Source: BRH-c25 sp035627615 (GTDB taxonomy: Bacteria > Bacillota > Clostridia > Lutisporales > Lutisporaceae). From it: a stretch of DNA of 64,000 bases. Of this stretch, positions 17,735 through 26,303 are shown piece by piece (the stretch's first letter is position 1; each line of letters begins with the position of its first letter). The notes under the pieces are model-generated. The model ran no database searches and was not told where the DNA came from. It saw only the letters and a program-made list of their open reading frames with translations. The stretch is from the NCBI GenBank assembly GCA_035627615.1, contig DASPLL010000025.1:62001-126000 (forward strand), given 5' to 3'. A program made the position numbers and the translations under genes.

Positions 17735-18460
17735 ATGGAGATAAAAAGAATCGGAGGCAGGGGTACTCTTTTCACTTTTTATGACTTGGGTCTGGCGACA
17801 AATGTATATGCTATTCATGGAAAACAGAACATCTACATAATTGATACCTATCTGGGACCGGATATAATGAAGCAGGTTAACAAATATATTGAAGAGGTCT
17901 TCGGAAACAAGCCGGTCATTGTTATAAACAGTCACAGCCACTGGGATCATGTATGGGGTAACAGCCAGTATTCATCGACTTTTATCATAGCCCATGAAAA
18001 ATGCAGGGAATATATGCTGCAGGATGGACTTGAGAAGCTTGAGAAATATGCAAAACACCAGAAGGGAGAGGTGGTATTGACATATCCTAATCTGACTTTC
18101 ACAGACCGGATCTTTTTTGAAGAAGATAACATCCTTGTATATCATACCCCCGGGCATACAGACGATTCAATATCCGTACTGGATATGCAGGATAAGGTCC
18201 TGTTCGCAGGAGATAATCTGGAGCGGCCGATACCCTTTCTCATGTCAAGAGATCTCAACCGGTACATAAATACATTGCAGGATTATCTGGATACCGATGC
18301 AAGTATAATTCTAGGCGGACATACGGGTTGCGAGGGTAAGTCATTAGCCCTGCATAATCTGGATTATGTGAAGCGGGTTTTTGCCGGAGAGATTATTGAA
18401 ATAGAATCTGAAGAATTCGCGGAATATCATAAAACCAATATGGACTGGCTTAAGGGCTAG
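17735..18460 (+). CDS. MBL-fold metallo-hydrolase
   Basis: 241 residues, metallo-beta-lactamase superfamily. Metal-binding motif HSHWDH (about residues 69-74), second histidine in YHTPGHTDDS, aspartate in LFAGDN, and final histidine in GGHTG. Start ATG 17735 follows AAAAAGGAGG. Likely a zinc- or iron-dependent hydrolase in the cytoplasm; no signal peptide, so not a secreted antibiotic resistance enzyme. Substrate unknown. Confidence 0.9.
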   Translation: MEIKRIGGRGTLFTFYDLGLATNVYAIHGKQNIYIIDTYLGPDIMKQVNKYIEEVFGNKPVIVINSHSHWDHVWGNSQYSSTFIIAHEKCREYMLQDGLEKLEKYAKHQKGEVVLTYPNLTFTDRIFFEEDNILVYHTPGHTDDSISVLDMQDKVLFAGDNLERPIPFLMSRDLNRYINTLQDYLDTDASIILGGHTGCEGKSLALHNLDYVKRVFAGEIIEIESEEFAEYHKTNMDWLKG

Positions 18461-18641
18461 TCCTATAATAAATGCTTTTCCGTATGGGGTATGGATTTAA
18501 TCCACATTAGTTTCCATTCTGAAACTATATGACGATAATGTAACTACTTTCAAAAAGTCATTGTTCATGATAGAATAAAACCTGAAGTTCTTATCGCATA
18601 TGGAGTACATATGTAATAAGTATAGAGGGAGGACAGGAATA

Positions 18642-19751
18642 ATGGAGAAATCGAAGGTCTTTTTCACTAATATGAGAACCAAGCCTGGAATGGGAATACT
18701 GGATAAGCTTGAAAAGGTTGTAAGAAAAGCCGGCATTGAAAATATTGATTTTAAAGATAGGTTTACAGCAATAAAAATCCATCTGGGAGAGCCAGGGAAC
18801 CTGGCATACTTAAGACCTAATTATGCAACTGTAATAGTAAGAATCATCAAGGAACTCGGCGGGATGCCGTTTTTAACAGACTCAAACACTCTATACACAG
18901 GAAGGAGATCCAATGCCATAGATCATTTGCAGTCGGCAATGGAAAACGGCTTCAATTGTATAGCAACGGGCTGTAATGTAATAATAGCCGATGGTTTGAA
19001 GGGAACAGATTATAGGGAGATAGAGATAAACCAGAAGCACTGCAGGACTGCTAAAATAGGTACTGCAATAGCTGATGCGGATATAATCGTTTCAATGAAT
19101 CATTTCAAGGGTCATGAAATGACAGGATTCGGAGGAGCGATCAAGAATCTCGGTATGGGATCGGGCTCCAGGGGTGGTAAGCTTGAGATGCATTCTGCTT
19201 CAAAGCCTTTAATCAAAAAGGAAAAGTGTGTTGCATGCGGACAATGCATTAAAAGCTGTGCCCAGAAGGCTATAAAGCTTGATAATAATAAAAAGGCGGA
19301 CATCGATTTCGAATTATGTGTCGGATGTGGGCAGTGTGTTGCAGTATGCAGATATGATGCAGCCATAGTCAAATGGAATGAAGCGGCTGATACCGCCAAT
19401 GAGAAAATTTCAGAATATGCCTATGCAGTGATCAATGGAAAACCTGCATTCCATATAAACTTCATAATGAATGTATCACCTTATTGCGATTGCTGGGACA
19501 CCAATGATCTGGCCATAGTGCCCGATATAGGCATCGCAGCATCCTTTGATCCTGTTGCACTGGACAAAGCCTGTGTGGATATGGTAAATGCCGCACAGAT
19601 GGTAAATGGCTCTATTCTTGAGGATAAGCATTACCATGAGGGAGAAGACAAATTCTGTCATATCCACAGTGATACTCATTGGGAAACAGGCCTTAAGCAT
19701 GGTGAAGAGATAGGGCTGGGTACTATGGAATATGAACTGATTACACTATAA
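18642..19751 (+). CDS. DUF362 protein with two 4Fe-4S clusters
   Basis: 369 residues from ATG 18642, which follows AGAGGGAGG (14 open codons lie upstream). The first ~180 residues are a DUF362 domain (FTAIKIHLGEPGN, FLTDSNTLYTG, DADIIVSMNHFKGHEMTGFGG split across it). Two ferredoxin motifs CxxCxxCxxxC follow (CVACGQCIKSC and CVGCGQCVAVC), then a C-terminal domain. Predicted cytoplasmic iron-sulfur electron carrier or sensor; the exact role of DUF362 is not settled. Confidence 0.9.
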   Translation: MEKSKVFFTNMRTKPGMGILDKLEKVVRKAGIENIDFKDRFTAIKIHLGEPGNLAYLRPNYATVIVRIIKELGGMPFLTDSNTLYTGRRSNAIDHLQSAMENGFNCIATGCNVIIADGLKGTDYREIEINQKHCRTAKIGTAIADADIIVSMNHFKGHEMTGFGGAIKNLGMGSGSRGGKLEMHSASKPLIKKEKCVACGQCIKSCAQKAIKLDNNKKADIDFELCVGCGQCVAVCRYDAAIVKWNEAADTANEKISEYAYAVINGKPAFHINFIMNVSPYCDCWDTNDLAIVPDIGIAASFDPVALDKACVDMVNAAQMVNGSILEDKHYHEGEDKFCHIHSDTHWETGLKHGEEIGLGTMEYELITL

Positions 19752-19829
19752 TATTTTCCAGCAGGGTAAAACAGCCATATGACCACTTTTTACCTGTTTG
19801 TTTCAGAGGTTGTATGGATTATATATTTA

Positions 19830-19868
19830 AAAACTCCGTTTTCAGATTTAACTCAAAAACGGAGTTTT
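19830..19868. terminator. bidirectional terminator
   Basis: AAAACTCCGTTTT (19830-19842) pairs with AAAACGGAGTTTT (19856-19868), followed on the plus strand by T8. It ends the DUF362 transcript and, read on the minus strand, the HxlR transcript. Confidence 0.9.
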
Positions 19869-19870
19869 TT

Positions 19871-20200
19871 TTATCCCCATTTAGCCCCCCAGAGCTTCAT
19901 TTGTATGATGATAGGCTTTAGGCTCTCTCCCTTTTCTGTAAGGGTATATTCGACAGCCGGTGGGATGGTCGGATATACAGTTCTTTCAAGGATACCGTTC
20001 ATCTCAAGCATTTTCAGGCGTTCCGTCAATGTCTTGGGGCTGATACCATGCAATGACTTTCTTAGCTCCCCGAATCTTTTGGTACCCTCAAACAAATCCC
20101 TTAGAATCAGGAATGTCCATTTGCCTTCAAGCACGGCCAAAGCCTTTTCTATAGAGCATTCAACATTTTCAGGACAGCTTTCCATCAAACCTTTTTTCAT
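19871..20200 (-). CDS. HxlR-family transcriptional regulator
   Basis: 109 residues from ATG 20200, preceded by TTGGAGG; the longer open frame to 20242 lacks a ribosome binding site. Winged helix of the HxlR (DUF24) family: CSIEKALAVLEGKWTFLILR, FGELRKSLHGISPKTLTERL, and YTLTEKGESLKPII. The N-terminal cysteines (residues ~8 and ~14, C-P-E-N-V-E-C) could sense oxidants or electrophiles, as in related regulators. Divergent from the MFS/racemase operon, which it may control. Confidence 0.92.
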   Translation of the reverse strand: MKKGLMESCPENVECSIEKALAVLEGKWTFLILRDLFEGTKRFGELRKSLHGISPKTLTERLKMLEMNGILERTVYPTIPPAVEYTLTEKGESLKPIIIQMKLWGAKWG

Positions 20201-20391
20201 ATGTAAAACCTCCAAACTCACTGAAACAAATATTAGTGCCATTTGTATAATTATAATATAAAAAGATACATTGTAATAGTGTCAATGAAAATACACGAAA
20301 GGTATTTGTTCAGTACATACTTTTTATTATCAAGATGTTATAATAGACATTGAATTCAAGTTATTTTACGTTGGGAGTGTTGCTTCATAAT

Positions 20392-21630
20392 ATGAGAAAC
20401 AAATGGGAAAAAGACATTATACTGTTTATAACCAGCCAGACCATATCACTTTTGGGCTCTTCCCTGGTTCAGTATGCAATAATGTGGTATATTACTCTTA
20501 ATACCAAGTCGGGTTCCATGATGACCATATTCATTATTTGTGGTTTCCTGCCGACATTTTTTCTATCACCCTTTGCAGGGGTCTGGGCGGACCGTTTTGA
20601 CCGGAAGATGCTCATTGTATTGTCTGATACATTTATTGCAGTGACGACACTACTGATGGCCATATTATTCTCATTAGGCTATGATTCCATCGGACTGCTT
20701 TTTCTTATGTCTGCTTTCAGGGCAATAGGCACCGGTATACAGACTCCGGCTGTGGGAGCTTTTATTCCCCAGATAGTACCGGAGGATCAGCTTACAAGGA
20801 TCGGAGGTATCAACGGCAGCATTCAGGCTGCAATTATGGTGGTCTCCCCAATGATCAGCGGTGTTCTTCTAACAATGGTAAGCATCGAAAACATCTTTAT
20901 GATTGATGTGGTTACAGCTGCTGTTGCGGTTTTTACACTGCTTTTTTTCTTGAAGGTGCCGGCACATGCCAAAGCGCAGGAAGCAAAGAAGATCAGCTAT
21001 TTCAAGGATATGCATGAAGGTATCCTTTATATCGCGAATCATACATATGTGAAAAAGTTCTTTATATTTTGTGCCTTTTTCTTCTTTCTGGTGTCACCTG
21101 TTGCTTTCCTGACCCCCCTTCAGGTCACAAGAAGCTTCGGGGAGGATGTATGGCGGCTGACAGCAGTAGAAATCACCTTTTCTCTTGGGATGATACTTGG
21201 AGGGATTATTATTGCATCCTGGGGAGGCTTCAGTAACAGGATCCATACGATGGCACTGTCAAGCTTCATCGTTGGCCTATGTACCTTTGCCCTTGGTATA
21301 GTGCCTGTATTCTGGATATATCTGTTCATAATGGGTATAACCGGAGTCTCGATGCCGTTGTTCAATACACCTTCAACCGTTCTGCTGCAGGAAAAAGTTG
21401 AACCGGACTTTATGGGGAGGGTGTTTGGTGTGCTGGGTATGATCTCGAGCTCAATGATGCCCCTGGGAATGCTGGTATTCGGGCCAATAGCCGATATGAT
21501 CAGAATAGAGCTGCTGTTGGTTGGAACCGGCTTCTTTATCTTTGTTCAGGGCTTTTTCCTGATCGGCAGTAAAGACCTTGTAGAAGCAGGAAGATCGAAT
21601 ATTAATATAAGGGGTGATGATCATGAATAA
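20392..21630 (+). CDS. MFS transporter
   Basis: 412 residues from ATG 20392; a GGGAGTG lies 14 bases upstream, slightly far. Twelve predicted membrane helices and the MFS motif between helices 2 and 3, GVWADRFDRKMLIV. It belongs to the macrolide/drug-efflux-like (MefA-type) branch by general look. The stop overlaps the start of the racemase gene by 8 bases, so the two are an operon. Confidence 0.9.
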   Translation: MRNKWEKDIILFITSQTISLLGSSLVQYAIMWYITLNTKSGSMMTIFIICGFLPTFFLSPFAGVWADRFDRKMLIVLSDTFIAVTTLLMAILFSLGYDSIGLLFLMSAFRAIGTGIQTPAVGAFIPQIVPEDQLTRIGGINGSIQAAIMVVSPMISGVLLTMVSIENIFMIDVVTAAVAVFTLLFFLKVPAHAKAQEAKKISYFKDMHEGILYIANHTYVKKFFIFCAFFFFLVSPVAFLTPLQVTRSFGEDVWRLTAVEITFSLGMILGGIIIASWGGFSNRIHTMALSSFIVGLCTFALGIVPVFWIYLFIMGITGVSMPLFNTPSTVLLQEKVEPDFMGRVFGVLGMISSSMMPLGMLVFGPIADMIRIELLLVGTGFFIFVQGFFLIGSKDLVEAGRSNINIRGDDHE

Positions 21631-22720
21631 CTATGAGGGAAAATATCCCGTATATGAAATTTCAGCTCCAAAATTGAAAAGCAATGCCCGCAGGATATAT
21701 GAACTATGTAAATCCAGCGGGATTGAGCCTGCAGGAGTTGTAAAGGGCTTCAGCGCAATACCTCAGGTGGCGGAGTTATTTGTGGAAGCGGGTTTTAAAA
21801 CCCTGGGTGATTCCAGGATGAAAGAAATAATACGACTCCGTTCGAGCAATATCAATGCTCTGCTGATGCTCATAAGAATACCGATGCAGGATGAGATACC
21901 CGAGCTTGTGGAATATGCTGATTCAAGCCTGAATTCGGAGCTTGAGACAATAAGACTTATTAACGAAGAAGCAGGGAGACAGGGAAAAATCCATGGGATC
22001 ATACTGATGGTTGATATGGGGGACCTGAGAGAAGGTTACTACGACAGGGAAGAAGTAATTGAAACTGCAAGAGCGGTTGAAAAAATGGAAAATGTTAAGC
22101 TGATGGGAATCGGCACCAATCTGGGCTGCTATGGTTCCATCAAGCCTTCGGAGAAAAACCTCGGGGACTTGTGTGAACTGGCAGGGGCAATTGAAAGAGA
22201 AATCGGAAGAAGACTTGAAATAATATCAGGGGGAGCAAGTACATCACTGTCACTTCTTGTAAGCGGAAAGATGCCGGAACGTATAAATCACTTGAGGATC
22301 GGGGAGGCAATCATTACGGCAAAGGACTTCCCGTACTTGTGGGATATTGAGATGCCGGGAATTTACAGGGATCCAATGGTATTGAAGGCACAGGTTGTGG
22401 AGGTAAAGAAGAAGCCAAGCTTCCCTATAGGAGAAATATTCGTTGATGCCTTTGGCAACAGGCCTGTATATACAGACAGGGGAATGCGGAAAAGAGCTAT
22501 TCTTGCAGTAGGGAACAAAGACGTAGGTGATATGACAAAGCTTAAGCCAAGACTTGAGGGTGTAGAAATAATAGGAAGCAGCAGTGACCATCTGATACTT
22601 GATATAGAAGATCATGCAGGGGACATTAAGGTGGGGGATGTGCTGGAATTCGATACATTTTATGCGGCGATGCTCTTCCTATGCTCCAGTGACTGTGTAA
22701 GAAAGGCTATAATATATTAA
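21623..22720 (+). CDS. alanine/ornithine racemase family PLP enzyme
   Basis: 365 residues from ATG 21623 (AAGGGGTG upstream). N-terminal alanine-racemase-like barrel with the PLP lysine in VVKGFSAIPQVAELFVEAGF, LILMVDMGDLREG-like strand (IILMVDMGDLREGYY), GIGTNLGCYG and ISGGASTSLSLL. This matches the ornithine racemase type known from Stickland-fermenting clostridia, which makes D-ornithine. Its pairing with an MFS transporter rather than with ornithine degradation genes leaves the true substrate open. Confidence 0.85.
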   Translation: MNNYEGKYPVYEISAPKLKSNARRIYELCKSSGIEPAGVVKGFSAIPQVAELFVEAGFKTLGDSRMKEIIRLRSSNINALLMLIRIPMQDEIPELVEYADSSLNSELETIRLINEEAGRQGKIHGIILMVDMGDLREGYYDREEVIETARAVEKMENVKLMGIGTNLGCYGSIKPSEKNLGDLCELAGAIEREIGRRLEIISGGASTSLSLLVSGKMPERINHLRIGEAIITAKDFPYLWDIEMPGIYRDPMVLKAQVVEVKKKPSFPIGEIFVDAFGNRPVYTDRGMRKRAILAVGNKDVGDMTKLKPRLEGVEIIGSSSDHLILDIEDHAGDIKVGDVLEFDTFYAAMLFLCSSDCVRKAIIY

Positions 22721-22783
22721 TGCCGGGCATTCAGGCTATCAGAGTTACTCAATACTGTAACCTGATAGCCTTTATACCCGGCA
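22721..22783 (+). terminator. terminator of MFS/racemase operon
   Basis: TGCCGGG...GGCTATCAG (22721-22742) pairs with CTGATAGCC...CCCGGCA (22762-22783) around a 19-base loop, with a T-rich stretch downstream (22792-22801). Confidence 0.8.
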
Positions 22784-22886
22784 TTTATATCTTCTTTTTT
22801 TGTCTTCATAAACAGGCAATATTGTAAAATAATTCATTGATTGATAATATAAAGATAATTTATATATCCTTCACGGGGTGTTATAT

Positions 22887-23672
22887 ATGAAAGGGATAGA
22901 GTATTATAGGTCAGAAGCATTCAATATGATAGAAGTAAAAACCTGTTCCAATGATCTGCATTCGTACAGGGATCATCTTCATGAGGAATTATCTGTAGGA
23001 TACATTGAAAAGGGTTCAACCTGCCTGAACATCAATGGCAGGGATTATTATATGTATGAGCATGAGGCTGTGATCATATACCCTTTTGTCAGCCATAAAT
23101 GCCAGCCTGTAGATATTATGAACTGGAAATTTACAATGATATATATAGATGGTAAGTTTTGCAAAGAAATACTGGACGGTATGGATGCAAAGCATTCAAT
23201 AGGAATAAAGAGACTCGGTGACATGGAGTTCTTCAAAATTAAAAAGCTTGCAGAGTTCCTGAAGAGTAATGAAAGCAGTTATAATAAGGAGATAGAGCTT
23301 ATCTGCACTCTTGTGGAAATTTTTGATGCCTGCGATATGGACATAAAGCTGGAAAACGATAAGAAAATGGAAGCAATAAAAGAATATATCGGAGGACGAT
23401 TTCTTGAAGTGATACAGCTCTGTGATATGGAAAGGGAATTCAATATTAATAAATTTGTTCTGATACGAAGCTTTAAAAGGAAGTTCAATGCAACACCAAA
23501 TGCATATCAGTTACAGCTAAAAATAAATTATGGCAAGCATCTGCTCAGAAGCTGCGACAATATTGCAGATATTGCACTGAAGGCAGGCTTTTATGATCAG
23601 GCGCATTTTAGCAGGGAATTCAAAAAAGCTTATGGAGTGACACCGCTGCAATACTATAAAGCAACTCACTGA
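22887..23672 (+). CDS. AraC-family regulator with cupin sensor domain
   Basis: 261 residues from ATG 22887 after GGGGTG. The N-terminal ~130 residues form an AraC cupin-like ligand-binding domain (HSYRDHLHEELSVGYIEKG, HEAVIIYPFVSHKCQP); the C-terminal ~100 residues are the AraC HTH pair, with FNINKFVLIRSFKRKFNATP and IADIALKAGFYDQAHFSREF. It lies 71 bases upstream of the DUF2000 gene in the same direction. Ligand unknown. Confidence 0.9.
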   Translation: MKGIEYYRSEAFNMIEVKTCSNDLHSYRDHLHEELSVGYIEKGSTCLNINGRDYYMYEHEAVIIYPFVSHKCQPVDIMNWKFTMIYIDGKFCKEILDGMDAKHSIGIKRLGDMEFFKIKKLAEFLKSNESSYNKEIELICTLVEIFDACDMDIKLENDKKMEAIKEYIGGRFLEVIQLCDMEREFNINKFVLIRSFKRKFNATPNAYQLQLKINYGKHLLRSCDNIADIALKAGFYDQAHFSREFKKAYGVTPLQYYKATH

Positions 23673-23743
23673 TCAGGGTCAATATCGTACAATAAAATCC
23701 ACGATGATACCTTTATAATTCTTTCACAGGAGGAGGTGTTATC

Positions 23744-24151
23744 ATGAAATGTGTTATTGTAATAGATATGGATTTACCTGTCGGAATCATTGCAAACACT
23801 GCAGCAGTTTTAGGTGTGAGCCTTGCCGCCAGGATAGAGGGGCTGACCGGTAAAAGCCTCATAGACCGGGATGGCAGGCAGCATGAAGGAATTGTAAATA
23901 TACCCATACCAATTTTGGCTATGACAAAAGAGGAATTAAGGGATAAGTATGATGAAATACTGGAAAAGGGCGATCAGGAGCTTGTGATAATAGGCTTTAG
24001 CGAGGTAGCCCAGAAATCTCTCAGCTACGAGGATTATGAAAGGAAGCTGGCTTCTACAGCCAAAGACCGGGTCAACTACCTGGGTTTATGCATTTATGGC
24101 CCGAAAAAAAAGGTCAACAAGCTGACAGGAAGCCTGAGAATGCTGAAATAA
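23744..24151 (+). CDS. DUF2000 family protein
   Basis: 135 residues, the full length of the DUF2000 family: KCVIVIDMDLPVGIIANTAA at the start and VNYLGLCIYGPKKKVNKLTG at the end. The fold is related to peptidyl-tRNA hydrolase 2-like proteins, but no enzymatic role is established. Excellent ribosome binding site AGGAGGAGG. Possibly co-transcribed with the AraC regulator. Confidence 0.85.
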   Translation: MKCVIVIDMDLPVGIIANTAAVLGVSLAARIEGLTGKSLIDRDGRQHEGIVNIPIPILAMTKEELRDKYDEILEKGDQELVIIGFSEVAQKSLSYEDYERKLASTAKDRVNYLGLCIYGPKKKVNKLTGSLRMLK

Positions 24152-24164
24152 AGAGCTGTGCTCC

Positions 24165-24189
24165 ACCATGCATGAACTGCATGGTTTTT
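24165..24189 (+). terminator. terminator after DUF2000 gene
   Basis: ACCATGCA - TGAAC - TGCATGGT followed by TTTT. Confidence 0.8.
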
Positions 24190-24229
24190 CCATTTTTATG
24201 CTTATCTATAAAAATTCTCAAAAAATACT

Positions 24230-24276
24230 TTGACAGATATGTATAACATATGTTATTATTAACATATGTTATACAT
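24230..24276 (+). promoter_or_regulatory. EF-Tu gene promoter overlapped by a PadR-type operator
   Basis: TTGACA (24230-24235) and TATTAT (24254-24259) with an 18-bp spacer. A perfect inverted repeat with 17-bp arms (24239-24255 and 24260-24276, spacer TTAT) covers spacer and -10. Each arm contains the palindrome ATAACATATGTTA, and the centre reads ATGT-N8-ACAT (24250-24265), the known core of PadR-family operators. A padR gene lies just downstream of the EF-Tu gene. Direct repression is inferred. Confidence 0.8.
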
Positions 24277-24330
24277 ATAATAAGTTGCAAGGTGTATATA
24301 CCTGCGCAGATCAAGAAAGGAGTCATTTAT

Positions 24331-25533
24331 ATGGCTAAGGTAAAATTTGAAAGAACAAAGCCCCATGTGAATATTGGCACTATTGGGCATGTGGATCACG
24401 GCAAGACCACATTGACTGCTGCCATAACAGTTGTACTGTCAAAATTCGGCGGTGCAACCGCTACAAAATACGATGAAATAGACAAAGCGCCGGAGGAAAA
24501 AGAGAGAGGCATAACTATCAATACCGCCCATGTGGAGTATGAGACAAGGAACAGGCATTATGCACATATCGATTGTCCGGGCCATGCGGATTATGTCAAG
24601 AACATGATTACCGGCGCAGCTCAAATGGATGGTGCAATATTGGTGGTGTCCGCTGCCGACGGCCCCATGCCGCAGACACGGGAGCACATTCTTCTGGCCG
24701 GGCAGATGGGTGTACCATATATCATAGTTTTTCTAAACAAAGTGGATATGGTTGACGATCCGGAGCTTATTGAGCTGGTGGAAATGGAAATAAGGGATCT
24801 GCTCAGCGAATACGAGTATCCCGGAGAGACAACACCAATTATACCGGGCTCGGCACTTAAAGCACTGGAGTGCGGCTGCGGCAGGGAAGACTGTGATTAC
24901 TGCAAATCCATCCATGAGCTTATGGCTGCTGTGGACAGCTATATACCGGTGCCTGAAAGGAATATCGACAAGCCTTTCCTTATGCATGTTGAAGATGTTT
25001 TCTCAATCACAGGAAGGGGAACGGTAGCGACCGGAAAAGTAGAAAGAGGGGTGGTCAAGGTTCAGGATCCGGTGGAAATTATTGGCCTTATGGATACACC
25101 AAAAGCTACAGTGGTAACAGGTGTGGAAATGTTCAAGAAGCTGATGGATCAAGCACAGGCAGGAGATAATATAGGCCTTCTGCTGCGCGGGATACAGAGG
25201 AATGAAATACAAAGAGGCCAGGTCCTGGCAAAACCCGGATCCATCAAGCCTCATACCCGGTTCGTCGGTAAGGTTTATGTGCTGACCAAGGAAGAAGGCG
25301 GACGGCATACACAGTTTTTCAATAATTACAGGCCGCAGTTCTTCTTTACAACAACGGATGTCACCGGCGTCATTGAATTGCCGGAGGGTGTTGAAATGTG
25401 CATGCCCGGTGATTATATAAACATGACGATAAAGCTTATAACACCTATAGCTGTGGAGGAAGGACTCCGCTTTGCCATCAGGGAAGGAGGACGGACGGTA
25501 GGTGCAGGAACGGTCACTGAAATAATCGAGTGA
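24331..25533 (+). CDS. tuf: elongation factor Tu, isolated divergent copy with cysteine-rich loop
   Basis: 400 residues from ATG 24331 (AAAGGAG upstream). All GTPase motifs are present: GHVDHGKTT, the switch region RGITINTAHVEYET, DCPGHADYV, NKVDMVDD, GSALKAL. Domains 2 and 3 are complete (GRGTVATGKVERG, EGGRHTQFF, IREGGRTVGAGTVTEI). It delivers aminoacyl-tRNA to the ribosome. Odd points: it stands alone rather than after rpsL-rpsG-fusA; it sits behind a PadR-type operator; and the loop after GSALKAL carries CGCGREDCDYC. HTQFF and ILLAGQMG differ from common EF-Tu sequence. Confidence 0.93.
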   Translation: MAKVKFERTKPHVNIGTIGHVDHGKTTLTAAITVVLSKFGGATATKYDEIDKAPEEKERGITINTAHVEYETRNRHYAHIDCPGHADYVKNMITGAAQMDGAILVVSAADGPMPQTREHILLAGQMGVPYIIVFLNKVDMVDDPELIELVEMEIRDLLSEYEYPGETTPIIPGSALKALECGCGREDCDYCKSIHELMAAVDSYIPVPERNIDKPFLMHVEDVFSITGRGTVATGKVERGVVKVQDPVEIIGLMDTPKATVVTGVEMFKKLMDQAQAGDNIGLLLRGIQRNEIQRGQVLAKPGSIKPHTRFVGKVYVLTKEEGGRHTQFFNNYRPQFFFTTTDVTGVIELPEGVEMCMPGDYINMTIKLITPIAVEEGLRFAIREGGRTVGAGTVTEIIE

Positions 25534-25536
25534 AAA

Positions 25537-25606
25537 TAGTGCTTCGTAACGTATATTCCTTCTGGGGCGTGGGAGGCAGTGAATAAATGTTGTGATTATT
25601 AATACT
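25537..25606 (+). repeat. 70-bp dispersed repeat, copy A
   Basis: Begins TAGTGCTTCGTAACGTATAT and ends with TGTTGTGATTATTAATACT; the central CCTTCTGGGG and the flanking GTGCYTCG / GGAGGCAG palindrome match copies at 37485-37554 and 53630-53699 (inverted). The most diverged full-length copy. Located just after the EF-Tu stop. Confidence 0.85.
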
Positions 25607-25697
25607 ATGAAAGACTGGAAAGTAGATGTGTCAATAATCACGGGTATAATAAAGGAAGACCTATCGGTCTTGATATGAATAGAAAGAAGGGAATATA

Positions 25698-26240
25698 ATG
25701 AATATTAAATGTGCCATATTGGGGCTTCTGAGCTGGAAGCCCTCAACAGGCTACGATTTGAAGAAGATTTTTGAAGAATCCTCCATAATGTACTGGTCAG
25801 GAAACAACAACCAGATCTATAAGACATTGATACAACTGCACAATGACGGGCTTGTCGATAGTGAAGTCCAGCACCAGGAAAGCTCTCCTTCCAAGAAAAT
25901 ATACTCTATCACGGAAAAGGGGCTGATTGAACTGAGGCAGTGGGTATTATCCACTCCCGAAGCACCGGAATTCAAGAAGACCTTCCTGATACAGCTGGCC
26001 TGGGCTGATACTCTTGGTAAAGAGGAGCTTGACAGTTTATTGTCCAAGTATGAGGAGGAAATAAAAATACAGCTCATTTTACAGCAGGAAAAAAGAAAGA
26101 GGGGTACTCATGTGCCCAATAGAACACCCAGAGAGACCTATATATGGGATATGATTTTTGAGAATATCATTTCCTCCTGCCAGAATGAACTGGACTGGGT
26201 AGGCAAAATGCGCCGTGAGCTGAAGGAAAAAGTTCTTTAG
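25698..26240 (+). CDS. PadR-family transcriptional regulator
   Basis: 180 residues. N-terminal PadR winged helix (AILGLLSWKPSTGYDLKKIF, NNNQIYKTLIQLHNDGLV, KKIYSITEKGLIELRQW) and a C-terminal alpha-helical dimerisation domain (residues ~95-180). PadR proteins repress nearby genes and release DNA on binding a small molecule, often a phenolic acid or a drug. Its likely target is the EF-Tu promoter 1.4 kb upstream, which carries an ATGT-N8-ACAT operator. Confidence 0.93.
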   Translation: MNIKCAILGLLSWKPSTGYDLKKIFEESSIMYWSGNNNQIYKTLIQLHNDGLVDSEVQHQESSPSKKIYSITEKGLIELRQWVLSTPEAPEFKKTFLIQLAWADTLGKEELDSLLSKYEEEIKIQLILQQEKRKRGTHVPNRTPRETYIWDMIFENIISSCQNELDWVGKMRRELKEKVL

Positions 26241-26252
26241 CATTTTATACCG

Positions 26253-26303
26253 GCATGAATAGGGGCTGTGCATTCTGTCAGAATACACAGCCCCTATTCA
26301 TGC
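26253..26303. terminator. long bidirectional hairpin between padR and HD-GYP gene
   Basis: A perfect 18-bp stem (GCATGAATAGGGGCTGTG at 26253-26270 with its complement at 26286-26303) around a 15-base loop that can itself pair ATTC/GAAT. It abuts the stop codon of the convergent gene. Only a weak T-run follows. Confidence 0.75.

Noticed and set aside
24331..25533. Known elfamycin-resistance substitutions in EF-Tu
   Set aside because: The commonly cited positions I could place (glutamine after ILLxxQ, tyrosine of LSEYEYPG, glycines of EGGRH, alanine of FAIREGG) look wild type, so resistance cannot be claimed from sequence.
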